Program-made: the position numbers and the translations under genes
Part shown: piece after piece, positions 19,984 through 30,845 of the stretch
Numbering within the stretch: position 1 is the stretch's first letter
How the letters are laid out: each line of letters starts with the position of its first letter
Assembly: GCF_000003605.2 (NCBI RefSeq)
Contig: NW_003125891.1
Span: forward strand, 76,748-107,592
Length of the DNA: 30,845 nucleotides
Source: Saccoglossus kowalevskii
Taxonomy: Eukaryota; Hemichordata; Enteropneusta; Harrimaniidae
Reading direction: 5' to 3'
The notes under the pieces: generated by a model
Database searches by the model: none
The model's input: the letters and a program-made list of their open reading frames with translations, nothing else
Told to the model about the DNA's origin: nothing

Positions 19984-22900
19984 ATGATCACTTTAATACT
20001 GACAGCCGTTGTAATAATCTGTATTGGGTTACTGTGGAAAAATGCGTCTCAATCACTCTTACATAATGGGCCAAAGGGTTGGCCATTGATTGGTAATATC
20101 CTGGATGTTGGGTCAAGTCCACATTTATCATTAACCAAATTAAGTAAACGTTATGGTAAGTTACCTTGCATTGGGATTACTTCGCCTAGTACCTGAAGGA
20201 CATATATGCCTGATTATACAAACACTAATGAAAAAGGATATTCATTTATTTGTTTTATTTAATTAAAAAGAAACATTATTAAAGGCATTATAATGATGGC
20301 AAGAAATATGACTAATACATTAGATGGCTCTGTGTGGTCCCATGTAACCTAATATTAATATGCATAATTGTATTCTCTTATGCCCTTTTTCGGAAAGGAG
20401 CATGCAACCTGTGCCATAATAATGACATTGAACACGAGGTATAAATAATATATTAGGACAACCGCCTCCGGACAAATTGCCCCACAAAATTATTATGTGT
20501 TATTTTTGACAGTGATTTTGACTATTAATAATTAGTTAACTACTAGGTGTTAACGGCAAAAAGGTGTTCATATAAATTCATAATACCTTGTCTAGTGTAA
20601 TACCATGGACAGAATTACAATATATAAATGATTGAATAAATAACTCGGTAAATAGTTCGCAGGCTTCCCATCTTAATCATCGTATGCACACAATCGTACC
20701 TACGAACTTAGTTAAAGATGTATTTACGTCAGTATATAGAAAAAATTGTGAAAAACGAGATTGTGTTATTTTTAATCTTATGACTAAATCCCATGGTGAA
20801 TTGAGGAACGCACATAGAACACATATAATTTAGAACGTTTGCTAAGTGAAACTATGATTGGTCCCTGTTGACCTTCTGTATAAAATCCTTGTCTTGCTGT
20901 GACACTCTGACGAAATAACTATCAAACGAACTGAGATATTTCAATCCACACTTGAAACGCCATCATCTGGAAATTATTGAGCATTACAAAAACGCAGTCA
21001 GCTGTGGTAGTACTCAATAATCTAGATCAGGTATAGCGATCATTGATGGTAAACGAACAAAGACTTATTATAATTAATGTCGACTAAGCAGGTTACAAAC
21101 ATGCGACATTCAAACATATGACCACAGCGTAAGCAGACGCAAATCGTTCAGTTCGTCACTCTATTATCATTCGAATAAATGTAATGAACACAAGTCTAAT
21201 GTGACTAAATGGACATGGGCAAGCCTGATCCCCGATGTCAAAGACCACTGCTGAGACATAAAGTATTCGTTCGTATATCCTGTTATTATTTGGTTGCACC
21301 ATGATGGAGACTTTTGTCTGATGTGTGTCACTAGACGTTAATTTCCATTAAATTTTAATGTAATTTTAAATTATAGAAAATCTTCTATAAACATTCAACA
21401 TATTGCACCGACTGAGATGGATTGACACTGATATTAATCACCTTAACGCCCATCCAGACAGGGTGTGGCAAAATAAAGGTGTTCCCTGCTTGCCTTCTGC
21501 ACATCAGGGACATTAATTATTTTCTTTTCTGCCCAGTATTTTCTCGAAATATAATGTTAGCGCTGTGGCAGAACAATTTAGGTGCTTAACGTGCTCTTCT
21601 AACCCAACATAAATACGTGAGAATGGTATTGTGATGACAGTCTGTACTTCAATAAATATGCATACTTTTTTCTATATGTCCTTAAAACATGTTAACATTT
21701 AGCCATGCAGCCAATATGATTTTATATCTATTTGGTCAAAAATTAAAGGACAGGAAGACATGTTGACTTGATGATGATGATGTTGTTCATATTATGAACA
21801 CGAATTTTTTAGTAACCAGTTCTAGAAAGTTGTCTGTATTATCTATTGACATATAAGAAATCATCACACGACTCCCACTATATCTCTATCTTAACCATAG
21901 GTGATGTGTACAGCGTGAAATTGTTTACAACTAATGTAGTTGTGATTAACTCATACAAGGCTCTGCAAGAAGCCATGATCACCAGGGGATCAGACTTTGC
22001 TGACCGCCCTCAAAATTTTACCACAGCGAGAATTATCACTGATTATAAAGATATTACATTTCAAAATTACACCGATCAACTAAAAAGACATCGGAAGATC
22101 CTACAGACTGCGATGCGTGCAAATGGTACCAAGGGATGGCAGAAGCTCATATCAAAGGAAATTGATAAGTTCTTAGGTATTTTTAAGTTGCATTTGCTCA
22201 ATACTATGTTGTGTCGTGTCATGTTGTTACCTCGTGTCTGTATGAATGATTAGGGAAAGTAACAAGACATAAATGTTACAGTCCCCATCTTAAAATACAT
22301 ATCCTCAAATATCATAAACACACTAAATAAAAGTGGATATGCTGTATTACATTTTGTCACTATGAACAGTTTCATTCATATGCAACTTGCCCAGTTCACT
22401 TGTAGGACTTTTGCGAATTCAGTTTATTCAAACATTTGAAGACACAGTGATTCTTGTGATCAGATTCAATGACAATAAAATTGACATTTAAATCAAATTT
22501 AAACAAAATCAGTAAAATTAAATCTGCATGGGGAACAGATAGGATGTATACATTTTGAATCAAATCGTGGGAATGATTGACGTAGCCGACATGAGTAAAG
22601 GCACTAAATTAGAATTTGAAACAGATAAATCTGGGGTTCCCGAAAAACGGATAAAAATAATAAAAATGGCTGCGTGTCGGTCAATATGGATTAAATTGCG
22701 ACTAAAAATAATGTTCTTCAGTGTGAATACCAATAGGCCCTTTAAGATAAAAATAATCGCCTGACGACAAACGTCAATATAATTACAAAGGTGTCATTTG
22801 TGGACCATTACGATTTGTCTTTGTACCAACTTTGAACAAACTCACATAAATCATCACATTCAAGTGATTATATTCATCGAAAACAATTACTTGTTACCAT

Positions 22901-24338
22901 TCTCTATTGACAGAATCACTTTCAAGAAAGGCAGGAACTCTTTTTGATATCGACCATTCTCTCACTGTAACATCGTTCAATGTTGTGTGTGATATGGTAA
23001 TTGGACGGACGTTTACAGAGAACGATATGGAATTCAATAATTTCCAAGATGCGACCAGAGAAGTGACAATGTGTTTACTGGCTACAAATGTTGTTGGTAA
23101 TGTATTCAGTTTTGTCACTATTACGTAACGTGGACTGTGTCGCGTCAATCATTCGGTAACGCTTAAATAAACATATTGAGTTCTATAACACAAAAACAGC
23201 CTATTATGATTATGTTCCATGGGTGAAAGTATTCATGCGGTCGAAACTCCAGTATATGAAGGATGTATCTGACAGGCGTTATCGATTTCTGGAGTCCGAA
23301 CTTGAACACCATATTGCTACATTTGACAGAGAAAAGCCCCGTGATATGATTGATATGATATTGATTGAAAGGGAAGATTCAGACATGAAAGCTGATGACA
23401 TGTACAGCAATGCACATATAATACAATCACTGATAGATTTACTTTCTGCAGGTAAGGTGTAAAATCTAGTGTCGACGAATGTTTCATAATCATGCCATAA
23501 ACAGTTCATTGGATTAACTTCCATCTTAAAACAATTCCCCTTCCTATTTGACAAAGATGTGTATTGTTACAATCCTTAATAAGTACACACAAAATGACAC
23601 ATACGTCCAATACTAATACGTGACTGTCTGTTCCCAGTCTCGTCAGACTTAATGGCAAACACTCACATTGTGTTCATTATTGTGCACATTATATAATGAA
23701 AACAAGAATTCAGATAAAACTGACTGTAATAATTTGTTGACTTTATAGGTGTTGAAACTGCCATATCGGCAACTAAATGGTTGTTAATAGAATTGATCCA
23801 CCACCCGGATATCCAAGCAAAAATCCATCAAGAACTAGACGAAGTTATTGGTGGTGACCGTCTCCCAGTCTACAGTGACCGGCAAAATTTGCCCTATGTT
23901 GAAGCAGCTATTTATGAAGCTTTACGCATTCACAGCACTGTACCTCTGGGTGTTTTTCGCTGCACTGCTCGTGACACCTCGTTAGGGGGCCATGATATTC
24001 CCACAAACACCATTGTTATACCAAACCATTGGGCAATTGATCACGATGAGAAGGTCTTTGAAGATCCATATAGTTTTAATCCTCAACGATTCATAGATCC
24101 CAAAACTGGTTTATTAGTTTCATATAACAATATGAACTTTGCTCCTTTTAGTATGGGTCGTCGTGTATGCTTAGGAGAAGTATTTGGTCGTATGAAGTAT
24201 TTTTTGATTGTTTCTAATATCCTACATCAGTTTGAGTTTGTTGTTCCTCCGGGAGTTGAAAAACCTTCCCGCGAGGGCATTCTGGGCTTAACATATCACC
24301 CCAAACCATTTGAAGTCATGGTCAAAAAAAGAAAGTGA
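19984..24338 (+). CDS. Cytochrome P450 monooxygenase, clan-2 type, intact, five coding exons
   Basis: Exons are 19984-20155, 21901-22176, 22914-23096, 23200-23451 and 23749-24338. They join to 1473 bases, 490 residues, normal for a microsomal P450. All donors are GT and all acceptors AG, and every intron falls in phase 1. Landmarks: membrane anchor (residues 2-18), hinge [11 protein letters not shown] (30-40), FADRP (90-94), helix I AGVETA (294-299), ExxR as EALR (351-354), PQRF (406-409) and heme loop [10 protein letters not shown] with the ligand Cys at 435. The family uses NADPH-P450 reductase and O2 to hydroxylate small lipophilic molecules at the endoplasmic reticulum. The layout resembles the CYP1/CYP2/CYP17 clan, but the subfamily and substrate cannot be read. 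The helix C Trp position holds Leu118 (before the conserved HRK). The ATG at 19984 is preferred because it starts the anchor and is conserved in pseudogene 1. Confidence 0.92.
20156..21900 (+). other. P450 intron 1
   Basis: A 1745-base intron between a GTAAGT donor and a TTAACCATAG acceptor. Nothing recognisable lies inside except a short (GAT)n tract near 21770. In pseudogene 1 all but about 60 bases of the matching intron are deleted. Confidence 0.7.
22177..22913 (+). other. P450 intron 2
   Basis: A 737-base phase-1 intron, GTATTT to CTATTGACAG. A 69-codon open frame at 22555-22764 lies inside, but it has no family resemblance and begins at a non-ATG codon. The last 50 bases are shared with pseudogene 2. 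Confidence 0.7.
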
Positions 24339-24795
24339 GATGAGTGAAGTATAAAAATAATTTTCATAATTAACATATTACTTTACATTATATAAGTTTT
24401 CAATAATGTTCTATACAATTTACAGAAACTCATTGTGAAAGTGATTACGTTCTGTGATATCTAGAAACTCGAAATTTATCATGATTGAAGGAAATCTCAA
24501 GGATGATATTCGTTACGCAATAGTAAACTTCTTTTTTTAATGGGAACAGGTTTGATGCTCTTGATCTTTTGCAATAATAACATCTGGTTTACTGTGATTA
24601 AGAAGCAGTAAAAATAATTTAGATTCATATATCGCATATAGTTTTATTAGGCTACGAGAATATCACTCACTGTAGGTTATAATCTACACCAGATTTTGTA
24701 AATTACTTGCACTACACTATGTCATCTATATGTATATATCTGTCCTCTTTATAAAGAGACACTGCTTTTATAATAAAGTCAATCATTATTTGCTA
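24339..24795 (+). terminator. P450 3' UTR with polyadenylation signal
   Basis: AATAAA occurs at 24772-24777, about 435 bases after the stop codon. It is the first such signal downstream, and a T/G-richer stretch (TTGAGCGTGTTTTTT) follows near 24812. The sequence just before it (CTGTCCTCTTTATAAAG) is conserved after pseudogene 2. Confidence 0.6.
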
Positions 24796-25229
24796 ACTGA
24801 AGTATAACTGTTGAGCGTGTTTTTTATTTCCAAAAGACCATTTTTAAAGACCAAACGATGAGTGTTAGAAAATATCGATCATCAGTGTAAGGCCTGCTTA
24901 TTGCTATTAAGACTGGCACCCACAGAACTCACACTAAACAGGGGGTTCTTTCACTGCTAGAATAGGGTAGACAAGATAATAGTACTGGAAATGAAATACA
25001 CATACACCAAGTTAAAGCTTTGATACCTCTCACAATATTTACAAGAAACAAAGCAGAGACAAATACAATGAATAAATTCACTAAAATAGGGGATTGCCTA
25101 AAGAAGTGTGCATGGGTGATTACTCACAGTTCCAGGATGTGGAGGTTGATGACAATCAATGGCTTTTGCAACACAACGACGAGGAAATACAGGAGACTTG
25201 ATTGCAGAGGAACGCTGTTATTCTGGTTG
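24796..25229. other. Intergenic, no recognised gene
   Basis: An open frame at 25020-25238 on the plus strand has no known relatives. If the minus-strand promoter at 25230-25330 is real, it would be antisense to a first exon. That exon could end at a GTGAGT donor near 25130. Confidence 0.3.
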
Positions 25230-25330
25230 AAATGGTAGACCACAACTGTCCTCAGTCTAGCCTATTTATAGGCATAAATTGCCCAGATTCAGGCACACCA
25301 TCTGGGTTTCCACATGAGCCAATCAGAATG
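25230..25330 (-). promoter_or_regulatory. Possible minus-strand RNA polymerase II promoter
   Basis: On the minus strand a CCAAT box in reverse (CTGATTGGCTC, 25316-25326) is followed about 50 bases later by GCCTATAAATAGG (25259-25271), a strong TATA word. A start site near 25235 would fit. The transcript would meet a GTGAGT donor near 25130 without an ATG first, so a non-coding first exon is possible. No downstream coding exon was found on this strand before the P450. Confidence 0.35.
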
Positions 25331-25370
25331 TGGACTTGCTAGCAGCTGTCTCGCGTAGGCAAGTCAGAAG

Positions 25371-25890
25371 ATTGTAAACATCCTTTGTTATGTAAATCAC
25401 AAGCACGCCTGGTAGATTCCAATTATCCTTCCAGAGTTGTAAACATCCTTTGTTATGTAAATCACAAGCACACCTGGTAGATTCCAATTATCCTTCCAGA
25501 GTTGTAAACATCCTTTGTTATGTAAATCACAAGCACACCTGGTAGATTCCAATTATCCTTCCAGAGTTGTAAACATCCTTTGTTATGTAAATCACAAGCA
25601 CACCTGGTAGATTCCAATTATCCTTCCAGAGTTGTAAACATCCTTTGTTATGTAAATCACAAGCACACCTGGTAGATTCCAATTATCCTTCCAGAGTTGT
25701 AAACATCCTTTGTTATGTAAATCACAAGCACGCCTGGTAGATTCCAATTATCCTTCCAGAGTTGTAAACATCCTTTGTTATGTAAATCACAAGCACACCT
25801 GGTAGATTCCAATTATCCTTCCAGAGTTGTAAACCTCCTTTGTTATGTATATCACAAGCACACCTGGTAGATTACAACTGTCCTTCCAGA
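25371..25890. repeat. Minisatellite, eight copies of a 65-bp unit
   Basis: Units start at 25371, 25436, 25501, 25566, 25631, 25696, 25761 and 25826, each beginning (G/A)TTGTAAAC and ending CCTTCCAGA, with a ninth beginning at 25891. Units 2-5 and 7 are near identical. Units 1 and 6 share an A-to-G change (GCACGCC), and the last unit is the most diverged. There are no unique spacers, so it is not a CRISPR-like array. It lies directly beyond the possible minus-strand promoter. Confidence 0.97.
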
Positions 25891-25899
25891 GTTGAAAAC

Positions 25900-27040
25900 A
25901 AGTATGACCTTTATGACAGTTATCACACGGCAATGCACACCATTTCTTCCCATGATTCTATGCACATTTCTATTTGCAGGGTTTGAAGTAACATGACAAA
26001 AACATAGAATAAAGGATGCTGACACTGTGCTAACTCCTCTTGAAAACATCTTACACCACTTCGTTTACGTACTGTGATGCATTTGTTAGTTTTAAAGGAT
26101 TGTCCAGATTGTTTGTCAGTCCATTTCTCATCTTGTAAACATCCATAAAAATACTATGAATTTGAGCATCTTTTGGTACGTTGTTATTTTCATTATTCAT
26201 ACCTGTGACATTGAGGTCTGGCCAACATCATGATTGTTGTTTATATAAATTCATTGGAGATTCTTCAAATCCTTTTCACACATGTTCAACATGCATAATA
26301 TTTTTTAAATACTATCATCAGTTGTTATGGCCTCTGTTAAGAAAGTTGGGAGGCTTTTGTTTAAAATTGTGATTCAGGAGGTACCAGACCGACCCAGCCC
26401 TTCAAGACTTGAATTAAGAATTGTTGTCATTAAGTACTGTTGGTGGTTGCTCATCCTGTTCGATATGTGACCCATATCGACATATACAACACATGTAATT
26501 GACATTGCTCGACAACCACTCCCACTTAATTAACATTCAGGCAAGTTTACCAGTAAATGCCATAAATGCCAAACCAGGTCCTTCTTACAATATCATAAAT
26601 TGTGATCGCGTTCATACTCGAAAATATAAGTAGAACAGCAATTCAAGCAGAAATCGGAGGTGAGAGAGTAGTATGTACATTGTATTCTGTCTGTCTTGTA
26701 TACTTGTTAAACGTCAGTCCATAACGCATACAAAAAGTCACACTAAATTACATTTGAAGGGATTTGTAGAGCAAATACTGATTTGTAGTGTAGTGATGTG
26801 ATAGATAATCATTTAGAATTTTATGACATACTGGTATGAATATACCACACTGAATCCCACTGTTAGATAACATTTCTTATTTATTATACTTGAGGATAGT
26901 GGTCACTCTGACGCACCATGTGGGAGCCATGTGACATATACAATGTGTATGAAATTTGAACATGTGCTACTCGATTACCACAATGTTGTTTTTATAACTC
27001 AGAGAGTGGCTAGTTATTATTAAAAAATAGTTAAAATATG
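25900..27040. other. Intergenic, small palindrome only
   Basis: No gene was recognised. A perfect 8-bp hairpin (TCGATATG with CATATCGA) lies at 26460-26480, nested in a looser inverted repeat, GGTGGTTG near 26445 against CAACCACT near 26513. Confidence 0.35.
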
Positions 27041-27062
27041 TTTATTTAGTAAAAATTTATAA

Positions 27063-27278
27063 TCATAGACTGTGACTTCTGTAGGCACCATTTCCATCTG
27101 TGGAGTGCGTCTCATCTTTTTTTTGAAGCAAGATATATAGTCCATCCAAGAGCAACTGCATTACCAAACAACACACGATACTAAGATAGACAAAAATAGA
27201 AAAAATTCTTGGTACATAATTAAAACAATATTTTCGGGGGATCAGATTGAAAATGACAAATGGCCATATTAGAGCCAA
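27063..27278 (-). CDS. Terminal exon of an unrecognised membrane-protein gene (partial)
   Basis: On the minus strand the frame reads a hydrophobic stretch (IFSIFVYLSIVCCLVMQLLL), then DGLYILLQKKDE, a polar tail and SHSL-stop. An AATAAA follows just after the stop, near 27045. The left edge of the exon is uncertain: an acceptor CTATCTTAG lies near 27180 inside the open frame. What makes it credible is conservation: degraded copies of the same end occur at 14393-14560 and 3999-4042, each next to a P450 copy and facing it. Upstream exons should lie to the right, but I could not place them. One candidate first exon is 28150-28098 (starts MDEIIQRP, ends at a GTGAGT donor). The function is unknown. 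Confidence 0.45.
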   Translation of the reverse strand: MALIWPFVIFNLIPRKYCFNYVPRIFSIFVYLSIVCCLVMQLLLDGLYILLQKKDETHSTDGNGAYRSHSL

Positions 27279-27417
27279 AAATGACCTATTATCTGATTAT
27301 GAATTCTGTTTGAACAAAGAATAGGTGCGATTTCATTAGGGATGTGGCTTCTAATACAGGTACTAATTTATGAAAACACTAAAGTGTGTACTATCCTCGG
27401 GGGCGGACATCCGGGCA

Positions 27418-27449
27418 TTTTCACCGCTTGGCAACACTGGCGGTGAAAA
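27418..27449. repeat. GC-rich hairpin in AT-rich surroundings
   Basis: TTTTCACCGC (27418-27427) and GCGGTGAAAA (27440-27449) form a perfect 10-bp stem with a 12-base loop. It sits within a GC- and CpG-rich patch of about 60 bases starting near 27396 (CTCGGGGGCGGACATCCGGG). It could be a structured RNA, a regulatory site or a transposon fragment; nothing decides between them. Confidence 0.7.
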
Positions 27450-29960
27450 CAAAGGCCAAAAACTCTCAGAAAACGGTACTTTGGGATGGTTGTTGAGACT
27501 CCCCTGAACAGTGTAACAAGGTTAGTCCTGCATGTGTAACATATATAAACTTGGTTGTTCAGGATTACTTCAAAGTTGAGTTTGTGTTGTTTTCTCGAAT
27601 TTTGACCAGCTCGCCCCACACAGAGCCCATAGAAATGCATGTACATTAAATTGTTGTTGGATTGTCCGGATTATAAGAAACTAGTTGTGTGTCTAAATAT
27701 ACATGAATGTATTGTGTATTTCATTCATTATAATAGTATATATTGACAGCCTATACTGAAAGGTAGGTTTTGTAGCCCAATTTTAGACGAATTTAACTCT
27801 ACATGTATAAATGAAAGTAAGTTGTGTTACATGCCCCAGATGTGACCTCTAATGGCGTACTGGCCTTCCTGGTGATTATACGTATAGAGGTGATAAATGT
27901 ACAGGGTTGTAAACCAATTATCTGTGCAACAGTATCACTGATACTCAAGGTTCAATCGAGTGTTTCCTTGTGATCCTGCTGATAAGACACATCCATGTAA
28001 TACCATGGTTTAGTCCAACGGGAAAAGAAACTATGTAATACAGTTGCGAAGGTGGATTTGCAATGCTTCAAATGTGTGAACTCCAGTCACCACTCACGTT
28101 CCATTCACTTGGGTGTCCAACACCGCTGGTCGCTGTATTATTTCATCCATTTACCAAGATGTGACATTTTTCGGAAGATACTGGTACACTCACACTAGTT
28201 AGTCCTGGGATTTCAGTTATTAATACAAGTTTTTTAATGTATAGAAACTATTTATTTCACTGGTCAGTTTTATTTCTCTGATATTTTACGAATTATTATG
28301 TGAAGAGTATTGGATATTCTCCTTATCAACCTTGCTGTGGTGTGTGTAGTGCATGTTTTTGTTACCTTCACCTCTTACTAATTGTGTTTCTACATTGGTG
28401 TGTAGTGAAGGCCACATTTAGCACTAAGCTATTGCAGGGTAGAATAATATGGCAGGAGATAATCAACAATACCAAACATAATATATATATGGTATATAAT
28501 TGTATTGTACTTTATCTATGCCAATCACTCAAACTATCCCTGTGTTAAACGAATTGTGTAATTTTAAATTGGTTACGTTTCCACAAACAAAGTGATCTTG
28601 CGACGTTAGTCAACATTTTGTTTTTGCCATTATAACTTGTCGTGATCATGACATACAACAATGCCTTAAAATACAACAGTTTACATGCAATTCGAAGGCA
28701 TGCTACACAACGTCTGGTATTTACAGTGAAAATCACAGACATATAAATTATTTCTATGTGTAAATATGTCAGGATTGTAGACAAACTGCTAGGTAATCAG
28801 TTGTTCTGTTCTTACAACATCCAGTGAAATCTCAATGACTAAATCTTGGTGGTTTTCACTGTACGAGAAACCAAGTCATGTATTGCACCCTAGGATTGAT
28901 TTTTGATATGTTACTGACAGTAAAAACAGGAACCAACCATGTTAATACCACCTAATCAAGAACAGAGCTCCCTCTGTTGACAAACAGTGAACAACATTTT
29001 TTAGTTGGTCAGTTGAGGGCGCACAGTGTGGATTTTTAAGATTGGATTGTGTGATGTGCCTCTGTTACCATGGCTTTTCATTATGTCAATACAATGTGAT
29101 GAGATATAATGCTATGAGACCAGTCCATACTTTGCAGTACCTTATTATTATACATGTACATCTTTTTTCTGCTTGAAGTAATAGTTAATTGTGACATTAT
29201 AGCCCAAAATGACAACTAAAAATATTTGTGCCGTGGGTAGTTTTGTGTTCAGTGATGAGATTCTAAACACTAAAACGATTTGGCGTCCAGTATTGAAAAT
29301 AAACAATAAAAATATTGAATGTGTCAATGTAATGACATAGTTTACCCCACATAAATGAAAATTCCAATGTTCAAGTGAGTACCGATACATTTTAGAATAA
29401 GTGCTGATAAAAATTGTTATAAAAAAGGCAATTTCTTATGTTTTCATTGCTAGATGTACAATAATCAATAAAATTCTGTAAAACTAGGAGACGTTGTTGA
29501 AAATATACATAATATGGTTACAAATGGTATGCTAGATCGAGTGTTCACCTGATGCATATAGGTCATTGATGAAGTGCAACACTTAGCACTAACATATGTT
29601 GTGTCATAGTACCAGGATCCTGTATGTTCTCACTCACGTAATTTGGGATAAATTGCATTCTATTGTAAATTAGGCCACTTTCATGACCCATAAGGGTCAC
29701 ACATCCTGGTACTTTTGTTGTTATGACAGCATCACAAACATTTTAATGTATATTTTTATTCCTAACAGAAAAAATTTACTCGAGCATCTGAAACAAGAAG
29801 CCCAGAAAATTAAAGTGTTGAAATATCAATAAAATAATGACACTTTTAATATTTATACCAACAATTGTATCTTATATGGGATCTCTTGTCCTCAAATTTA
29901 CTATTTTGATAAATATTTGGTTTATTGTTATACATATTTTTTAGTCCCTTAACCTTATTG
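27450..29960. other. No recognised gene
   Basis: Open frames of 80-90 codons on the minus strand (27646-27368, 28784-28545, 29390-29148) lack family resemblance or convincing splice signals. The one small region worth noting is the possible first exon 28150-28098 on the minus strand. Otherwise the DNA is AT-rich without visible repeats. Confidence 0.3.
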
Positions 29961-30355
29961 AGGCCAGACGTTTTTTATTCCTTGTTTCTCGAGTTTGTAA
30001 AAGGCAAATTTTTTGAGGAGGGCGAAAAAAAAAAAAATTAATTCTTTTTTTCAATTAGATTTGTGTGATTCTGAAAGAATTGTAAGTGAGATAAATGAAA
30101 TAAAATGTTATTCCATGTATAACCTTGTTTCTCATCTGCGCGAGACTCCAGTACTTTGATCGTGATACTCCCACGAAAATGCAACTTGGATTTGTTATGC
30201 GGCGGGCGATAACAAAAATGAAGATAATTTTAGTAATTTTTTGCACTTACAGATCAGCGGGCGCGAGAAATTACGCAGAAATAAAATTTTATTTCATTTT
30301 CGACTCCTGATCATTCAGCGGGTTTGCGAAACAAGAAATGATAAAAGTCTGGCCT
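29961..30355. mobile_element. MITE-like element of about 395 bp
   Basis: Terminal inverted repeats of about 35 bases: 29961-29997 begins AGGCCAGAC and includes CTTGTTTC, and 30321-30355 is its imperfect inverse ending GTCTGGCCT. There is no coding capacity. The interior has CG-rich islands, and a further CTTGTTTCTC word at about 30124 suggests nested or subterminal repeats. The flanks contain TTATTG and GATTGA, not a clean duplication. The superfamily cannot be assigned. Confidence 0.55.
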
Positions 30356-30845
30356 GATTGAGAATTAAAATCTTAATTGTAAAAATATCATGTGTTTGGA
30401 TCAGATTATGATTATTATCAGATTATCAGATTATTGCCCTGAACTATGCATTTTTTTTCTTTAGGATGCATACATTTTACTGTGTGAAACCCTTTCCACC
30501 CACCACCAGCATCTACATGTACCTTACAGAAAATAGAAATCACCTACCTGTCTTGGAATGTAATTAATATTTATATACTGTAATGGTGTCCATATTTTCC
30601 AGTTCATCAGTAATGCTGTTAGGAATGTCTCTTTGATTTTTTTAACTGAAGCAACATGACCTTTGCCCTATTAAAGACAAATAGTGATATTGGTTTCCCA
30701 TAATGTCTAGAGCTTGTATTTCTGTTAGGGTATGCAGATTCAATCACCACAATTTCTATGAGTGGTGCACTTCATCCACCAATTATGTTTCTGTTCTAAC
30801 TAAGTCTGGAATAATCATGGTATGATTTGGGTTAGCTGGCTTTTC
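30356..30845. other. No recognised gene
   Basis: AT-rich sequence with a short TTATCAGATTA direct repeat near 30417-30433. Nothing else was seen. Confidence 0.3.

Noticed and set aside
22894-23148. 84-codon open frame on the minus strand across P450 exon 3
   Set aside because: It is the antisense of a well-supported exon.
25371-25890. Regularly spaced repeat resembling a CRISPR array
   Set aside because: The entire 65-bp unit repeats with no unique spacers, and the context is a spliced eukaryotic genome.
27368-27646. 92-codon open frame on the minus strand
   Set aside because: It crosses the CpG-rich hairpin, has no family resemblance, and its splice context is weak.
28300-28548. Cysteine-rich 82-codon open frame
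   Set aside because: It is low-complexity AT-rich sequence with no homologue recognised and no duplicate to support it.

Overview
This is eukaryotic, almost certainly invertebrate metazoan, nuclear DNA. It is AT-rich, has spliced genes with GT-AG introns, non-LTR retrotransposon remnants, foldback elements and minisatellites, and shows no prokaryotic gene packing. The species cannot be read from the sequence; the repeat and P450 types fit a marine invertebrate such as a mollusc, cnidarian, hemichordate or lancelet.

The one intact gene is a clan-2-type microsomal cytochrome P450 on the + strand. Five coding exons between 19984 and 24338 join into 490 residues with the usual P450 landmarks, and all four introns are in phase 1. 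Two further P450 copies are dead. One on the - strand (7345-7938) has exon 1 joined to a scrap of the last exon. One on the + strand (10706-11908) keeps exons 3-5 with frameshifts, a stop and deletions.

The window is built from repeated units. Read on the - strand, the left part (about 7960 down to 1919) is collinear with the + strand from about 11500 to 19185: P450 end, shared 3' flank, remnant of a second gene's 3' end, then a shared upstream block. Each arm has been interrupted differently. The left arm carries an L1/Tx1-like LINE (4500-7190) and a 208-bp foldback element (4091-4298). The right arm carries a CR1/jockey-like LINE (about 15742-17575). Each LINE is missing from the other arm, so the empty sites can be read directly. 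A pair of inverted, dead, intron-containing Crypton-type tyrosine recombinase genes (DUF3504 family) lies at 1-1793 (-) and 8771-10377 (+). They share a lost catalytic arginine and an apparent splice-donor change.

Upstream of the intact P450 a block with a candidate non-coding first exon is present twice in tandem (about 17930-18250 and 19210-19490), with a third copy inverted at about 2650-2960. Right of the P450 lie its 3' UTR and polyadenylation signal, a possible minus-strand promoter, an eight-copy 65-bp minisatellite, the terminal exon of an unrecognised membrane-protein gene facing the P450 (with remnants of the same exon in both other units), a GC-rich hairpin and a MITE-like element near the right end. 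Functionally the window is one probable drug/steroid/lipid-type monooxygenase gene in a decaying, rearranged P450 array.
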